Part shown: piece by piece, positions 33,775-43,029 of the stretch
Numbering within the stretch: the first letter of the stretch is position 1
Layout of the letters: each line of letters begins with the position of its first letter
Origin: Prevotella sp. E13-27
Lineage (GTDB): Bacteria > Bacteroidota > Bacteroidia > Bacteroidales > Bacteroidaceae
Assembly (NCBI RefSeq): GCF_023217965.1
Contig: NZ_JALPSC010000001.1
Span: 1,488,001 to 1,552,000 of the forward strand
Reading direction: 5' to 3'
DNA length: 64,000 nucleotides
Program-made: the position numbers and the translations under genes
Notes under the pieces: model-generated
What the model saw: the letters and a program-made list of their open reading frames with translations, nothing else
Told to the model about the DNA's origin: nothing
Database searches by the model: none

Positions 33775-36271
33775 GCTGTTGCTTCCTGCGGCGGTATTCA
33801 AGGAATACCACGGCAGGAATGAGAAGTAACAGTATTGCCAGTGATATGTAGGCAATGGTCTCTGTACGATCTACTGACTTCGGGAAGAACGACAGTACAA
33901 CTTCGTGTTCGCCTGGGGCAACCTTCAGTGCGCGCAATACATAGTTCACACGTCCCAGCTCTGCCTCTTCACCGTCAATGGTTGCTGTCCATCCAGGATA
34001 GTATATCTCTGAGAACACCACCACGCCGCCTTGTCCCGAGCGCACCTTGTATGTGAGCTGGTTCGGCTCATAATTCTCTATCGTGACAATGCTCACAGAG
34101 TCTTGTATCGTACTCTCTCCAAGCACATCGCTGAACTTCTTGTCAGCCACAGCCTCGTGGCGCAGTGGCAGTCGTCCTACTGCCTCCAGCTCCTCATTAG
34201 CGTTGTTAGCATAATGCACCTTGTCAACAAACCATGCATTGCCGTAGGTGTATGGGTTCTGCAATGGAACGTTCTGTCCTGACTGCAGCGGCAGAATGAT
34301 GTAGCGCATGTTCAACATGTTCAGCACAGGATAGATGCTGTCGCCATTGACCTCGCGCATGTCGCCTCCTGCCTTTGATATAGCCGAGAAGAGACTCTGC
34401 ATCTCTGGTGTAATGTGAGCGTCTATAAGCTCCTGATAACGGCGCAGCTTGGCTGCGTGGTAGCCACCTATTGACTTATGGTAGTAGCTTGTCTCGTTCT
34501 CGTTGAACGTGTTGCTTGCCAGGTTCAGCACGCGGTAGTCGAGTGTCTGGTCTTTCAGTATCAGCTGGTCTGTCTGTGTGAGTGGCTGCTTCTGCTCACG
34601 TTCGTATTTGGGCACGAACATTGAGTCGTTAAGATAGCGTTTGTTGATCTGCCACAGGTCGGCAAGCGACAAGATGACGAGAGCTCCCACGAGTGTTACA
34701 GGCTTCAGTTTCTTTGCCCTGTAGAGCAGCAGGAGAACAACGCCAGCAAGAATTATGAAGAATGAGCGCCAGCAGTCGGCTGTGAACACAGCCTCGCGCA
34801 TGTTGCTCAGGTTTTCTGAAACGACTCCAAGATACTCATCTCCAACATATTTCTTAAGGCTTGTCAAGTCTGCTGAAGATATGAAATCGAAGAACATCGT
34901 TGGCATCAAGGCGAAAATCATCGCCATTCCACCGGTGAGACCGAACGAGATATACACATATTTCATCTTGTCCTTGAGTACTTCCGGTTCATCAACGATC
35001 TTCTTCAGTGCCATCATAGCCATAAGAGGTATGGTAAACTCAGCTACTACGAGTATCGAAGACACCGTGCGGAAGCTGGCATACATTGGTACGTAATCGA
35101 TGAAAATGTTTGTCAGCCACATGAAGTTCTTACCCCATGACAGCATGACGGTGAGTATGGTGACACCCAAAAGTGCCCATTTCATCGGACCTTTTACGAT
35201 GAACAGGCTCAATACGAAGAGGAACAGAATAAATGCTCCTACATAGACAGGACCGGCAGTGAACGGCTGCTCGCCCCAGTAGGAATACCATTGGGCACAG
35301 AACTCTTTCACGCCTTGCTGATTAGAGCTTGCCTCCATGGCGCTCTTCGAGTCACCAAGATGCTCGTTGTGTGAACCGCCCTTGGCGTTAGGTATAAGGA
35401 GTGTCCATGTCTCGCCTATGCCGTATGACCACTGGGTGATATAGTCGCGGTCGAGACCGCTTGATGTCTGGTTGGCAGTGTTCTTCTTTACCAGCTCACT
35501 CTTTCCGCGCATGGACTCCTGTCCATACTCCCAAGTGTGATAGAGGTTTGATATGTTAACCAGTATGCCGAGCAGTCCGCCGGCTATGCATGCACCTGTA
35601 GCTTTGAGGAAGTGAACATATTGTTTCTTCTGAATGGCTTCTGCGAGATATGCCAGTATCATGGCAGCAATGACGAACAGGTAGTAGTAGGTCATCTGCA
35701 CATGGTTCGCATGCACCTCAAAGGCGGCGAAGATGCCTGTGACGATGAGTCCTCGCAGGTATTTGCCTCTATAGGCCAGTACTATACCGGCAATCATTGG
35801 CGGCAGGTAGGCAAGTGCCCACACCTTCCAGATGTGTCCTGCAGCGATTATTATGAGGAAATAGGTGCTGAATGCCCATACTATAGAGCCAAGCGCTGCC
35901 AGATGCTGACGGAAGTCGAAGGCACGGAGCAGTATGTAGAAACCTATAAGATATACAAACAGGTACCACACGTTCTCTGGCAGCCACAGGTGGTAGGCTT
36001 TCTCAAGTGTGTTCAGCGTCGATGTTGACTCATACGATGGTGACAGCTGATAGGTCGGCATGCCTGAGAAGAGAGAGTTTGTCCAGCGGGTCATCTCTCC
36101 TGTGCGCTGGTTATAAAGAGACTGTTCTTGTCCGGCGCCGACACCTGCTGATGCGTCGTGGCGATAGAGTATTCTGCCCTCTATGTCGGCTGGAAAGAAA
36201 TAGGCGAATGCCAGAACGGCGAACAAAAGCACTGCCAGTAGGTCAGGCAGTATTTTCTTCAGTGTATTCAT
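33764..36271 (-). CDS. YfhO-family multi-spanning membrane protein
   Basis: 835 residues. Around a dozen membrane segments occupy the first 520 residues and one closes the protein (ETIAYISLAILLLLIPAVVFLEY). The periplasmic C-terminal part contains VLNMLNMRYIILPL and VVVFSEIYYPGWTATIDG, typical of YfhO proteins. In Gram-positive bacteria YfhO members help glycosylate lipoteichoic acid as GT-C-like glycosyltransferases; in Bacteroidota the acceptor is unknown. The start ATG at 36271 follows a TACCTTTG box (36315-36322) that overlaps the divergent mtnN promoter region. Confidence 0.82.
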   Translation of the reverse strand: MNTLKKILPDLLAVLLFAVLAFAYFFPADIEGRILYRHDASAGVGAGQEQSLYNQRTGEMTRWTNSLFSGMPTYQLSPSYESTSTLNTLEKAYHLWLPENVWYLFVYLIGFYILLRAFDFRQHLAALGSIVWAFSTYFLIIIAAGHIWKVWALAYLPPMIAGIVLAYRGKYLRGLIVTGIFAAFEVHANHVQMTYYYLFVIAAMILAYLAEAIQKKQYVHFLKATGACIAGGLLGILVNISNLYHTWEYGQESMRGKSELVKKNTANQTSSGLDRDYITQWSYGIGETWTLLIPNAKGGSHNEHLGDSKSAMEASSNQQGVKEFCAQWYSYWGEQPFTAGPVYVGAFILFLFVLSLFIVKGPMKWALLGVTILTVMLSWGKNFMWLTNIFIDYVPMYASFRTVSSILVVAEFTIPLMAMMALKKIVDEPEVLKDKMKYVYISFGLTGGMAMIFALMPTMFFDFISSADLTSLKKYVGDEYLGVVSENLSNMREAVFTADCWRSFFIILAGVVLLLLYRAKKLKPVTLVGALVILSLADLWQINKRYLNDSMFVPKYEREQKQPLTQTDQLILKDQTLDYRVLNLASNTFNENETSYYHKSIGGYHAAKLRRYQELIDAHITPEMQSLFSAISKAGGDMREVNGDSIYPVLNMLNMRYIILPLQSGQNVPLQNPYTYGNAWFVDKVHYANNANEELEAVGRLPLRHEAVADKKFSDVLGESTIQDSVSIVTIENYEPNQLTYKVRSGQGGVVVFSEIYYPGWTATIDGEEAELGRVNYVLRALKVAPGEHEVVLSFFPKSVDRTETIAYISLAILLLLIPAVVFLEYRRRKQQPTP

Positions 36272-36314
36272 GTTTGTTCTTTCTGTTTTTAGTGCATGCT
36301 GTTAGAATTCTGCG

Positions 36315-36322
36315 CAAAGGTA
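36315..36322 (-). promoter_or_regulatory. -7 promoter box of the yfhO-type gene
   Basis: TACCTTTG on the minus strand. The -7 box of the divergent mtnN promoter is only 22 bp away. Confidence 0.6.
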
Positions 36323-36344
36323 CAATATTTTAATTTAAAATAGT

Positions 36345-36352
36345 TACCTTTG
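36345..36352 (+). promoter_or_regulatory. -7 promoter box of mtnN
   Basis: TACCTTTG on the plus strand, 23 bp before the ATG at 36376. Confidence 0.6.
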
Positions 36353-36375
36353 TCGGCAAAACAAATTAAATAAAG

Positions 36376-37017
36376 ATGAAAATAGGTATAATAGTAGCCA
36401 TGGACAAGGAGCTGAAGCAGCTTCAGGCTCTTTTTGACAGCAGTGAGGTTAGGGTAGAGAAGTGCGGTATCGGTAAGGTTAATGCCGCCCTTGGTGCCCA
36501 GCGCATGATCAACGAGTTCCGTCCCGATGTCATTATCTCAAGTGGCTGTGCTGGAGGAAACGGTGATGATGTGAACATTCAGGATGTTGTGGTTAGCAGC
36601 GAGCTATGCTATCATGATGTCTATTGCGGAACAGCCATCGACAACTCTACAGTCTATGGACAGGTTCAGGGACTGCCTGCACGCTATAAGGCTGCTCCTG
36701 AGTTGTTGGCCAAGGCTGAGGCGCTTAACTGTGGAGTGAACGTCCACCCAGGACTTATCGTTACCGGCGACTGGTTCGTTGACTCTAAAGAAAAGATGCG
36801 CGAGATTATTGGTCACTTTCCTGAGGCAAAGGCCGTTGACATGGAGTCGTGCGCCATTGCTCAGACATGCTACATTAATAACGTGCCTTTCATCTCGTTT
36901 CGTGTTGTCAGCGACATTCCCCTGCGCGACACCGATGCCTCGCAGTATCATAACTTCTGGGATACAGTGGCAGAGAAATCTTTTCAGGTGACAAAAACAT
37001 TTGTGGAGAGCCTTTGA
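36376..37017 (+). CDS. mtnN: 5'-methylthioadenosine/S-adenosylhomocysteine nucleosidase
   Basis: 213 residues of the nucleoside phosphorylase fold. MKIGIIVAMDKELKQL at the start, CGIGKVNAALGAQ, ISSGCAGG, then the substrate-binding and catalytic AVDMESCAIAQ near residue 155 and the catalytic Asp in VVSDIP near 180. It cleaves SAH and methylthioadenosine to adenine plus S-ribosylhomocysteine or methylthioribose. The first product is the substrate of LuxS, encoded 15 kb away. The 3' end (36985-37032) is duplicated exactly beside luxS. A hairpin terminator starts within the last codons. Confidence 0.94.
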   Translation: MKIGIIVAMDKELKQLQALFDSSEVRVEKCGIGKVNAALGAQRMINEFRPDVIISSGCAGGNGDDVNIQDVVVSSELCYHDVYCGTAIDNSTVYGQVQGLPARYKAAPELLAKAEALNCGVNVHPGLIVTGDWFVDSKEKMREIIGHFPEAKAVDMESCAIAQTCYINNVPFISFRVVSDIPLRDTDASQYHNFWDTVAEKSFQVTKTFVESL

Positions 37018-37032
37018 TGAGGCCCTCCACAA
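37001..37032 (+). terminator. Terminator hairpin overlapping the end of mtnN
   Basis: TTGTGGAG (37001-37008) pairs with CTCCACAA (37025-37032), with an inner GCC/GGC pair and an 8-nt loop; the stop codon lies in the loop region. It is present in an identical copy at 51998-52029. Confidence 0.7.
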
Positions 37033-37056
37033 GATATTATCATTTCACAATTATTA

Positions 37057-38115
37057 TCAATTTCCAATTAGTTCTAACGCGGCTTTCAACAACGGTTCGT
37101 CGGCATTGCCGATGGACTGTCTGGATGTTTCATACCCATCGGGTACAATGCTGTCGGGTATGATGCCATCATCAGGTGTGGACTGCATAAGACTGTTGTA
37201 GTAGCGCATGGTAATGGGGTGCAGTTCGTACTTACATTTAGAGTTGCGCAACGTGAACGAACCAACCCCTTTTCCTACGGTCTGCTCACCAATCACCACT
37301 ACTTTCATGTACGGACGCAGGCAGACAATAAGTGCTTCACTGGCCGACGCTGTTCGTTTTGACGTAAGTACAAACACACGCTGCAATTTTAGAGGATATA
37401 TAGGCGTACCAAGGATATGGTCAGTGTCTTGTGGTGGGAATTCGTATAAGTCTTTTTCTTTTTCTTCTCCTGTTTCCTGCATAAGTTCATTAGCCACAAC
37501 GTCATTATATACTTTGTACTGAAATACATTGCCATAACCATTTTCGTTGATGATACAGTTGCACAGGTATTTGCATACTGAGACATATCCACCGGGATTG
37601 TAGCGCAAATCGACGACTAGTTCGTCAATGGACTCATCCATGAAGGTCTTCATAACAAACCCTACTTCTTTGACATTGCTGAACTCCTTGTAACAGAGGT
37701 AGCCTATCCGATGGTTGCCCATGGTGAAGACTTTGTCATAAATTACTGACGAGGCATTGTCGTCTGTTAATAGGCTAGCATGCAAATCGTCACCACCATT
37801 GTCAATAATTATTTCAGACGGTCCCTGATAGCTTTCGTTGCGTGCAGAGTACGAGAAGCGATCTTTCTTTGAGAGCAGACTTTTGAAGAAAGTCACCGGA
37901 TCTGTAGCATAGTCGCATGAAGAAGAGTCAGGCATCTCTGTCCTCCACAGATAATAGTGGTTCATCTGCTGATAAATCCATTTGCACTCTTCTGTATATG
38001 CACCTTCAGACGACGATGAATGCTGTTCCGCCTCTTCTACAATAGTGTCGGAGGAGGAACAGCCCATAATTGACAGCAGCAGGCAGAATAGCCAGCTATA
38101 CTGTTTCTTTTTCAT
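37057..38115 (-). CDS. S41-family serine peptidase lipoprotein
   Basis: 352 residues with a lipoprotein signal (LFCLLLSIMGC). The S41 (C-terminal processing protease) core shows DELVVDLRYNPGGYVSVCKYL near residue 170, FVLTSKRTASASEALIV with the likely catalytic Ser in SASE near 255, and GEQTVGKGVGSF with the likely catalytic Lys in VGKG. A PDZ domain is not obvious, though the segment before the core (about 90-140) has room for a small one. It is the last of the thirteen-gene phospho-signalling operon and probably acts in the periplasm or at the outer membrane. Confidence 0.82.
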   Translation of the reverse strand: MKKKQYSWLFCLLLSIMGCSSSDTIVEEAEQHSSSSEGAYTEECKWIYQQMNHYYLWRTEMPDSSSCDYATDPVTFFKSLLSKKDRFSYSARNESYQGPSEIIIDNGGDDLHASLLTDDNASSVIYDKVFTMGNHRIGYLCYKEFSNVKEVGFVMKTFMDESIDELVVDLRYNPGGYVSVCKYLCNCIINENGYGNVFQYKVYNDVVANELMQETGEEKEKDLYEFPPQDTDHILGTPIYPLKLQRVFVLTSKRTASASEALIVCLRPYMKVVVIGEQTVGKGVGSFTLRNSKCKYELHPITMRYYNSLMQSTPDDGIIPDSIVPDGYETSRQSIGNADEPLLKAALELIGN

Positions 38116-38124
38116 GATAATCCT

Positions 38125-39162
38125 TTACTTCAGCAGGTCAATAATCCTTCGAGACTGGTTATCATCTTCAGAGCTCTGCATGGGAACAGATAAATACTTT
38201 TCTTCAGTATTAAATGGAGCGTATAGACGTGAAGAAGAATTGCCGTTGATCAAGAAGTAGTTGTAGGTGATATTATTGTTGTCGTTTTCGTCTTTTAAAT
38301 CTAGTATAAATGCATACTCTTCACCTTTCTTAAGATTGACTGTCATATCAGGTGTTATGTTTACGTTTGTCTGCGACGCAGTGGAGTAGACAAATTTGAA
38401 GCTGATGTTGTTAATTGGGAAAATAAATGACCATCTGTATACAGTATTGTAGCTAATCATACTACTATCCTTGGGTTTGATATAAGAGATACGCCAGTTG
38501 TAGGTGTTGTTACGGTTTTCGGGGGTGGTAACATATTGGCCATAGCTATCGAACGTCAAATAGTCACACGACCTGTTGGTTAGAATCTTGTATTCAGTAA
38601 CGTCAGAATACTTATGGATATCATCATAATAGATTAGCAGTAGTGCACCAGCTGGTTCAGGATTTAAAGTGATACTAGAACCTTTACCACTGACTGTGAG
38701 ATTCTGAGAGGCAATACCGAGAATCTTGTTTTTACCACCGATATAGCCATTATCTGAAATCTTCACAGTGTTTAAGTCTTCTATATTTGTCATGTTCCAA
38801 AACGCGAGCTTTATCGTTTTGTTGTTGTTCAGTTCCACCACATCTGTCACGGCGATGATTTTATAGGAACCTTCCGACAGGTAGAGCGTAGAGTTCATGA
38901 TGCTGGCATAATTGGTTAGGTAGCTTGTGTCGGCAGCTGCCAATAAGCCTTTATCGTTATATGCCAGTACTCTGATACGCAGCTTGTAGTTGGTGGTGAA
39001 GGACTCTAGTTCGCCGGCATTTATTTCAAAACTGAATGGTGAGATAACTCCTGAAGGGTTAACTTTTACTGCAACACCCTTTGCTACCTCAATCTCGTCG
39101 TTCGTGCAGGAAACCATGAAGGCTATTGCTGCCGCAAACAGTATTGATATATATTTTTTCAT
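38125..39162 (-). CDS. Beta-rich lipoprotein, fimbrillin-accessory-like
   Basis: 345 residues with a lipoprotein signal (MKKYISILFAAAIAFMVSC) followed by acidic residues. The chain is rich in Ser, Asn, Thr and Tyr and appears to form beta sandwiches. Pieces such as LYLSEGSYKIIAVTDVVE and AGALLLIYYDD are reminiscent of Mfa2/FimB or BACON-type surface lipoproteins, but I cannot assign it. It is 9 bp upstream of the S41 peptidase gene in the same operon and could be its partner or substrate. Confidence 0.6.
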   Translation of the reverse strand: MKKYISILFAAAIAFMVSCTNDEIEVAKGVAVKVNPSGVISPFSFEINAGELESFTTNYKLRIRVLAYNDKGLLAAADTSYLTNYASIMNSTLYLSEGSYKIIAVTDVVELNNNKTIKLAFWNMTNIEDLNTVKISDNGYIGGKNKILGIASQNLTVSGKGSSITLNPEPAGALLLIYYDDIHKYSDVTEYKILTNRSCDYLTFDSYGQYVTTPENRNNTYNWRISYIKPKDSSMISYNTVYRWSFIFPINNISFKFVYSTASQTNVNITPDMTVNLKKGEEYAFILDLKDENDNNNITYNYFLINGNSSSRLYAPFNTEEKYLSVPMQSSEDDNQSRRIIDLLK

Positions 39163-39191
39163 AGGTCGAATAAATGTGTAAAAGGTTATCG

Positions 39192-39857
39192 TTAGAATTT
39201 AAATACGTTGAATTTGTAACCCAACGTGAGATTGAAAGCACTCACTTTGCAAGCGAAGTTTTTGGCTAAGTCGCTTGTTCCGAGATTGTAGCGGAAACTA
39301 CCATAGAGACCGCTCTTAAGCTCATAGCTGACGCCTACACATGCTTTTACATCGAAAGCCTTGAGCTTACCAGTGTTAATACGTGTGTCTTCAGCAATCA
39401 CGTAGTCGGGACTACTTGAAAGCACTGCGCTGAAGTTGGGACCCACTTCAAGATTGAAGTTCGGCGTGAAATAGATTTTGAAGAGCACAGGCATTTCGAA
39501 GCAATTCAAATTGATATCTTCACTGCTAGTGCCGATGGTATGCTTGACGTAGCTGGGCTCTAACTGCACACCAAACATTCCTGTTCCTGCATCACTGCCC
39601 TGTGTACGTTTGCCGAAGTGTGCTGCTACGACAGCACCAGCCTCGAAGCCAATACCACTTTTCTCGCCAAGATCTGCATCCTTGTACTTGGTCAGGGAAG
39701 ACATGTTACCACCCAACTTGAAGCCTATAGACACTACGTTCTGACGCTTGTCAAAGATACGAGTGACTTGGTCATCATCGTCGTCAGCAAAAAACTGTGC
39801 ATTTGCAGACATTGTCATCATGGAGATGACTGTTAAAAGGAATAATTTCTTCATCAC
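39192..39857 (-). CDS. Outer-membrane beta-barrel (PorT-like) protein
   Basis: 221 residues. A signal peptide (MMKKLFLLTVISMMTMSANA) is followed by DDDDD and alternating amphipathic strands such as VVSIGFKLGGNMSSLTKY, GIGFEAGAVVAAHFG and GLYGSFRYNLGTSDL; the chain ends in LTLGYKFNVFKF, an aromatic C-terminal strand typical of outer-membrane barrels. About eight to ten strands would fit. Its place in the kinase operon suggests an envelope component of the system rather than a general porin. Confidence 0.8.
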   Translation of the reverse strand: MMKKLFLLTVISMMTMSANAQFFADDDDDQVTRIFDKRQNVVSIGFKLGGNMSSLTKYKDADLGEKSGIGFEAGAVVAAHFGKRTQGSDAGTGMFGVQLEPSYVKHTIGTSSEDINLNCFEMPVLFKIYFTPNFNLEVGPNFSAVLSSSPDYVIAEDTRINTGKLKAFDVKACVGVSYELKSGLYGSFRYNLGTSDLAKNFACKVSAFNLTLGYKFNVFKF

Positions 39858-39896
39858 ATAAATAGTTTTAATACAGATTGTTATTGATAAAAAATA

Positions 39897-41450
39897 TTAA
39901 TTAAAAGGCATGAAATGAATGTTCGATTCCTGAGAAGTACCATTTTTAAGCACTGCCTTGACTCTGGCATAACGTTCTTTCTTTATGCCGGGTATAGCAA
40001 AGACGGCATTGGCGATGCCATGACTGCGCACACCTACGCTCTTGCTGCCAACGAGTTGATCGTTGACATACAAGGTGACTGAGCCGTTACCGTAAGCATC
40101 ACCGGAGTTGTTGACAGCTACAGCAATATAGAAATCGTTTTTGGGGTTGGCACGCTTACTCGTTGCTTTGGGTTGTGAGATGGAAAGTTTGGGTACTTTG
40201 TTCTCGGCAATGTAAGTAGTCACTTTGGTAGTTGCTGTTTTTTTCTTTATCGTGTAGTTTATTGCAATATCATCTTTACTCAACAGCAGACTCTCACTCC
40301 AGATCTCCAGTTCATAGAAGTTTGGACCGTCTTCCTTTGGCGTGGTGTTTGGAAGGAATGTATAGCTACGGTGCTGTCCTATAGCAACATTGGCTTGTAC
40401 ATTGACTTCTTTTCCATCGGAATCAATGACTTTTACAGTCAATGATGCATCTTCCATTTCTGCAGGAAGGTTTATCTGCACACATGCCTTGGCATTGGGC
40501 GTACCACCTTCATAAAGAATCTCATCGTTTTCCATCGCCGTTGTGACACTTCCCTCTACTATTCGTAGAAGTCCTTCCTTGCCCTTGTATCTCACTGCGG
40601 CTAACGTACCCTTTACTGGCTCAGCATTGTCAAATTGCGCAGGTAGCACTATGTGTCCTTCCTTCTTATATCCATAAAGACCGTTTCTCTCGTAAACCTC
40701 GTACTGGCTATTTACGCTCATCTGATTTGTTTGAGAGTTGATTTGTGCCGCCTTGTCACCCACAGAATGGTCTTTGTTCACCTTTAGCCTTTCAGGTTTC
40801 ACCTTGTATTGGCTGATGATACGGCCATGTTTATTGATGACATAGCCTTTCGGCGTATAGCTGTTTCCGCTATAAACGACGGCTTGACTATTGACAAATG
40901 TAGAGGCGAAAACTAGATTTCCATAACCAGCCTCCACGGCCATGTAGTCCATGTTGCGGTCTATGTAGTAGGCTTTGTCATCAATCAAGACCGACGCGAT
41001 ACCTTCACTAAAGGGGTATGCTTTTTGGAACTGACATGGGATGGCCATGTTGCCGTCTGTGCCCAGATAGCCCCAACCTCCTTCGCCCTTGACTGGCATC
41101 TTGCCTTCACTGAACTGTAAGTAGCTTGTTGCATAGATTTTCTCCTGTACTGGCAGAATCTCGTAGTCGCCATCAGAGATAAGTGCGTCAATCATCAACT
41201 GTTTACCGTTGATGGTCATTGCGATAGCATAACCGTCGATGAATGGCGAGATGCTGTCGTATAGTACAGGTACTACAATCTGTTGATTGGGGTTCATCAG
41301 ACCCGTCTTACCGTCTTTTCTGACTTTCAGCAGACTTCCGTAGTTTTCTATATGTGCCAAAGTGGGACGTACTACCCACTGCATGGTTTGCGCTGTAATA
41401 AGGCACCATGGTAGTATCAGCGCAAGTAAGAGGATGTTTGTCTTTTTCAT
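39897..41450 (-). CDS. WG-repeat secreted protein
   Basis: 517 residues with a signal peptide (MKKTNILLLALILPWCLITAQ). WG/KWG-type repeats are visible: RKDGKTGLMNPNQQIVVPVLYD near residue 45, GGWGYLGTDGNMAIPCQFQ near 125 and RNGLYGYKKEGHIVLPAQFD near 255. The C-terminal half has two beta-sandwich-like parts, one with ASLTVKVIDSDGKEVNVQA and a CARDB-like one with FYIAVAVNNSGDAYGNGSVTL. WG repeats are thought to mediate protein binding. It is periplasmic or surface exposed and lies between the kinase gene and the barrel gene. Confidence 0.78.
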   Translation of the reverse strand: MKKTNILLLALILPWCLITAQTMQWVVRPTLAHIENYGSLLKVRKDGKTGLMNPNQQIVVPVLYDSISPFIDGYAIAMTINGKQLMIDALISDGDYEILPVQEKIYATSYLQFSEGKMPVKGEGGWGYLGTDGNMAIPCQFQKAYPFSEGIASVLIDDKAYYIDRNMDYMAVEAGYGNLVFASTFVNSQAVVYSGNSYTPKGYVINKHGRIISQYKVKPERLKVNKDHSVGDKAAQINSQTNQMSVNSQYEVYERNGLYGYKKEGHIVLPAQFDNAEPVKGTLAAVRYKGKEGLLRIVEGSVTTAMENDEILYEGGTPNAKACVQINLPAEMEDASLTVKVIDSDGKEVNVQANVAIGQHRSYTFLPNTTPKEDGPNFYELEIWSESLLLSKDDIAINYTIKKKTATTKVTTYIAENKVPKLSISQPKATSKRANPKNDFYIAVAVNNSGDAYGNGSVTLYVNDQLVGSKSVGVRSHGIANAVFAIPGIKKERYARVKAVLKNGTSQESNIHFMPFN

Positions 41451-41477
41451 TATTTAACATTTGTGATATACAGAGTT

Positions 41478-42998
41478 CTATAAGACGTCTTTTATGCTCT
41501 CTATCTGCTTTTCTATTCGTTCTATGTAGTCATAGTCTTGCTTTTCCTTTGCAAATTTGAGAGCACGCTGGAATAAATCGTTTGCCTTCACGAAGTCTTC
41601 TTGTTGAAGGTCAACGTCGTGCTGACGATTGTTCCCTGCGAGCACATCACGTCCTAGTTCATAGAGACCCTGATAGTTCATAGAGTCGAGTGCCACAGCC
41701 TTTTCTAACAGCTGATGGGCCTTCTCATAGTCGGCTTCAATGCAGTTTGCATTCTGAAGCATTAGATACATGTTGCGTGTGCTGTCGGGACAATACTCTT
41801 CAGGCATACGACCAAGATAAAGACGGCTGGCAAGATATGTTGCCTCTGCATCGTTGCTGTTCACCAGTTCGTTAAGTATCTGAAAACCATCTTTGGCTGT
41901 TTCAGAGCTACTCATAAGTTTAGTGGCCTTGGCGATACCTGTCAGTTCGGGATCTGGAGTAACCGGGTTGTCTGTCTTTTGCATAAGCAGCGCCACAGTG
42001 CCACCTACGATGACCGCAAATACTGCTGCAGCAATATATTGCATAGTCTTGTTGTTCGACGATACATTCATAGTTTCCAAAGCTACACGCATTTGAGCAG
42101 ATGTTTGGAATCGCAGTTCCTGCCGTTTCTCACATGCCTTGGTGATAATTCTTCGGAGTGCTTTGTTCTTGATGGGCGATAGAGGTAGTTTAGCCTTGAG
42201 TTGGTTTTCCAGCACCTCATGGCGAGGACCTTCGAAGGGCGTGTGACCTGTAATGCACTGGTAGAGCAGAATGCCCATGGCATAGATGTCCGTCGTCTGG
42301 TTTTGATGTCTTACATCGCCCAGCACCAGCTCAGGTGAGGCATACTCGGCTTTACCCATGAACTCACCGACAGTAGTAAGCGACTTATCGCTGGTGGTCA
42401 GAGTGTTCATCTGCTTGGCAATACCAAAATCAATCAGCTTAATGTGACCTTGCTTGGTGACCATTATGTTAGATGGGTCAATGTCGCGGTGTATGAAACC
42501 TGCATCGTGTAGTGCCATTAGGCCTGAGAGCACCTGTAGCACAACGGTGCGCGCGAAATGTTCAGAGTCGTTCTTATAGTCTTGCACTAATTTTACGGCA
42601 TATGCCACCTCTTCACCATTGCGGTCGGTTGTCTTACCTTCCATGATGTCTGACAATGACACACCTGTCAGCAGTTCACTGACGATGTGGTAGTGCTTAC
42701 GGGTATCGCCAAGTGCAGTCTTTTCTTCAATCTCAATAAAACCTAGCATCTCTATGAGGTTATCATTGCGTAGCTGTATAGAAGCTTCGCGGCGGCCACG
42801 CTCGATGGCGTGAGCAGGAAGGTCATCATACATGAACTTGATGGCTACTTCACGCACAGCGTGTGTCTGTGTGTTCACGCAGATGCCTTTAAACACCTGC
42901 CCCATACCGCCAGCACCAATAGGCTCGTCGGCAGTGTCAAGTTGGAAATAGATACCTTTCCTCTTTTCTTCTTCTCCTTGTAGACGTATGATTGCCAT
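41478..42998 (-). CDS. Transmembrane Hanks-type Ser/Thr kinase with TPR-like C-terminus
   Basis: 506 residues. The kinase domain covers about 15-300: Gly loop GAGGMGQVFKG (28-38), Lys54 in VAIK, catalytic HRDIDPSNIM (170-179), metal-binding DFG (190-192) and YASPEL. The catalytic loop has Asp174 where nearly all active family members have Lys. A membrane segment follows (YIAAAVFAVIVGGTVALLM, about 320-340). The periplasmic remainder has TPR/Sel1-like helices (DYEKAHQLLEKAVALDSMNY). It is the second kinase of the operon, paired with the PP2C gene directly upstream. Confidence 0.87.
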   Translation of the reverse strand: MAIIRLQGEEEKRKGIYFQLDTADEPIGAGGMGQVFKGICVNTQTHAVREVAIKFMYDDLPAHAIERGRREASIQLRNDNLIEMLGFIEIEEKTALGDTRKHYHIVSELLTGVSLSDIMEGKTTDRNGEEVAYAVKLVQDYKNDSEHFARTVVLQVLSGLMALHDAGFIHRDIDPSNIMVTKQGHIKLIDFGIAKQMNTLTTSDKSLTTVGEFMGKAEYASPELVLGDVRHQNQTTDIYAMGILLYQCITGHTPFEGPRHEVLENQLKAKLPLSPIKNKALRRIITKACEKRQELRFQTSAQMRVALETMNVSSNNKTMQYIAAAVFAVIVGGTVALLMQKTDNPVTPDPELTGIAKATKLMSSSETAKDGFQILNELVNSNDAEATYLASRLYLGRMPEEYCPDSTRNMYLMLQNANCIEADYEKAHQLLEKAVALDSMNYQGLYELGRDVLAGNNRQHDVDLQQEDFVKANDLFQRALKFAKEKQDYDYIERIEKQIESIKDVL

Positions 42999-43029
42999 TT
43001 TCTAAGTTTTCTATTATTATTTGATGTTG

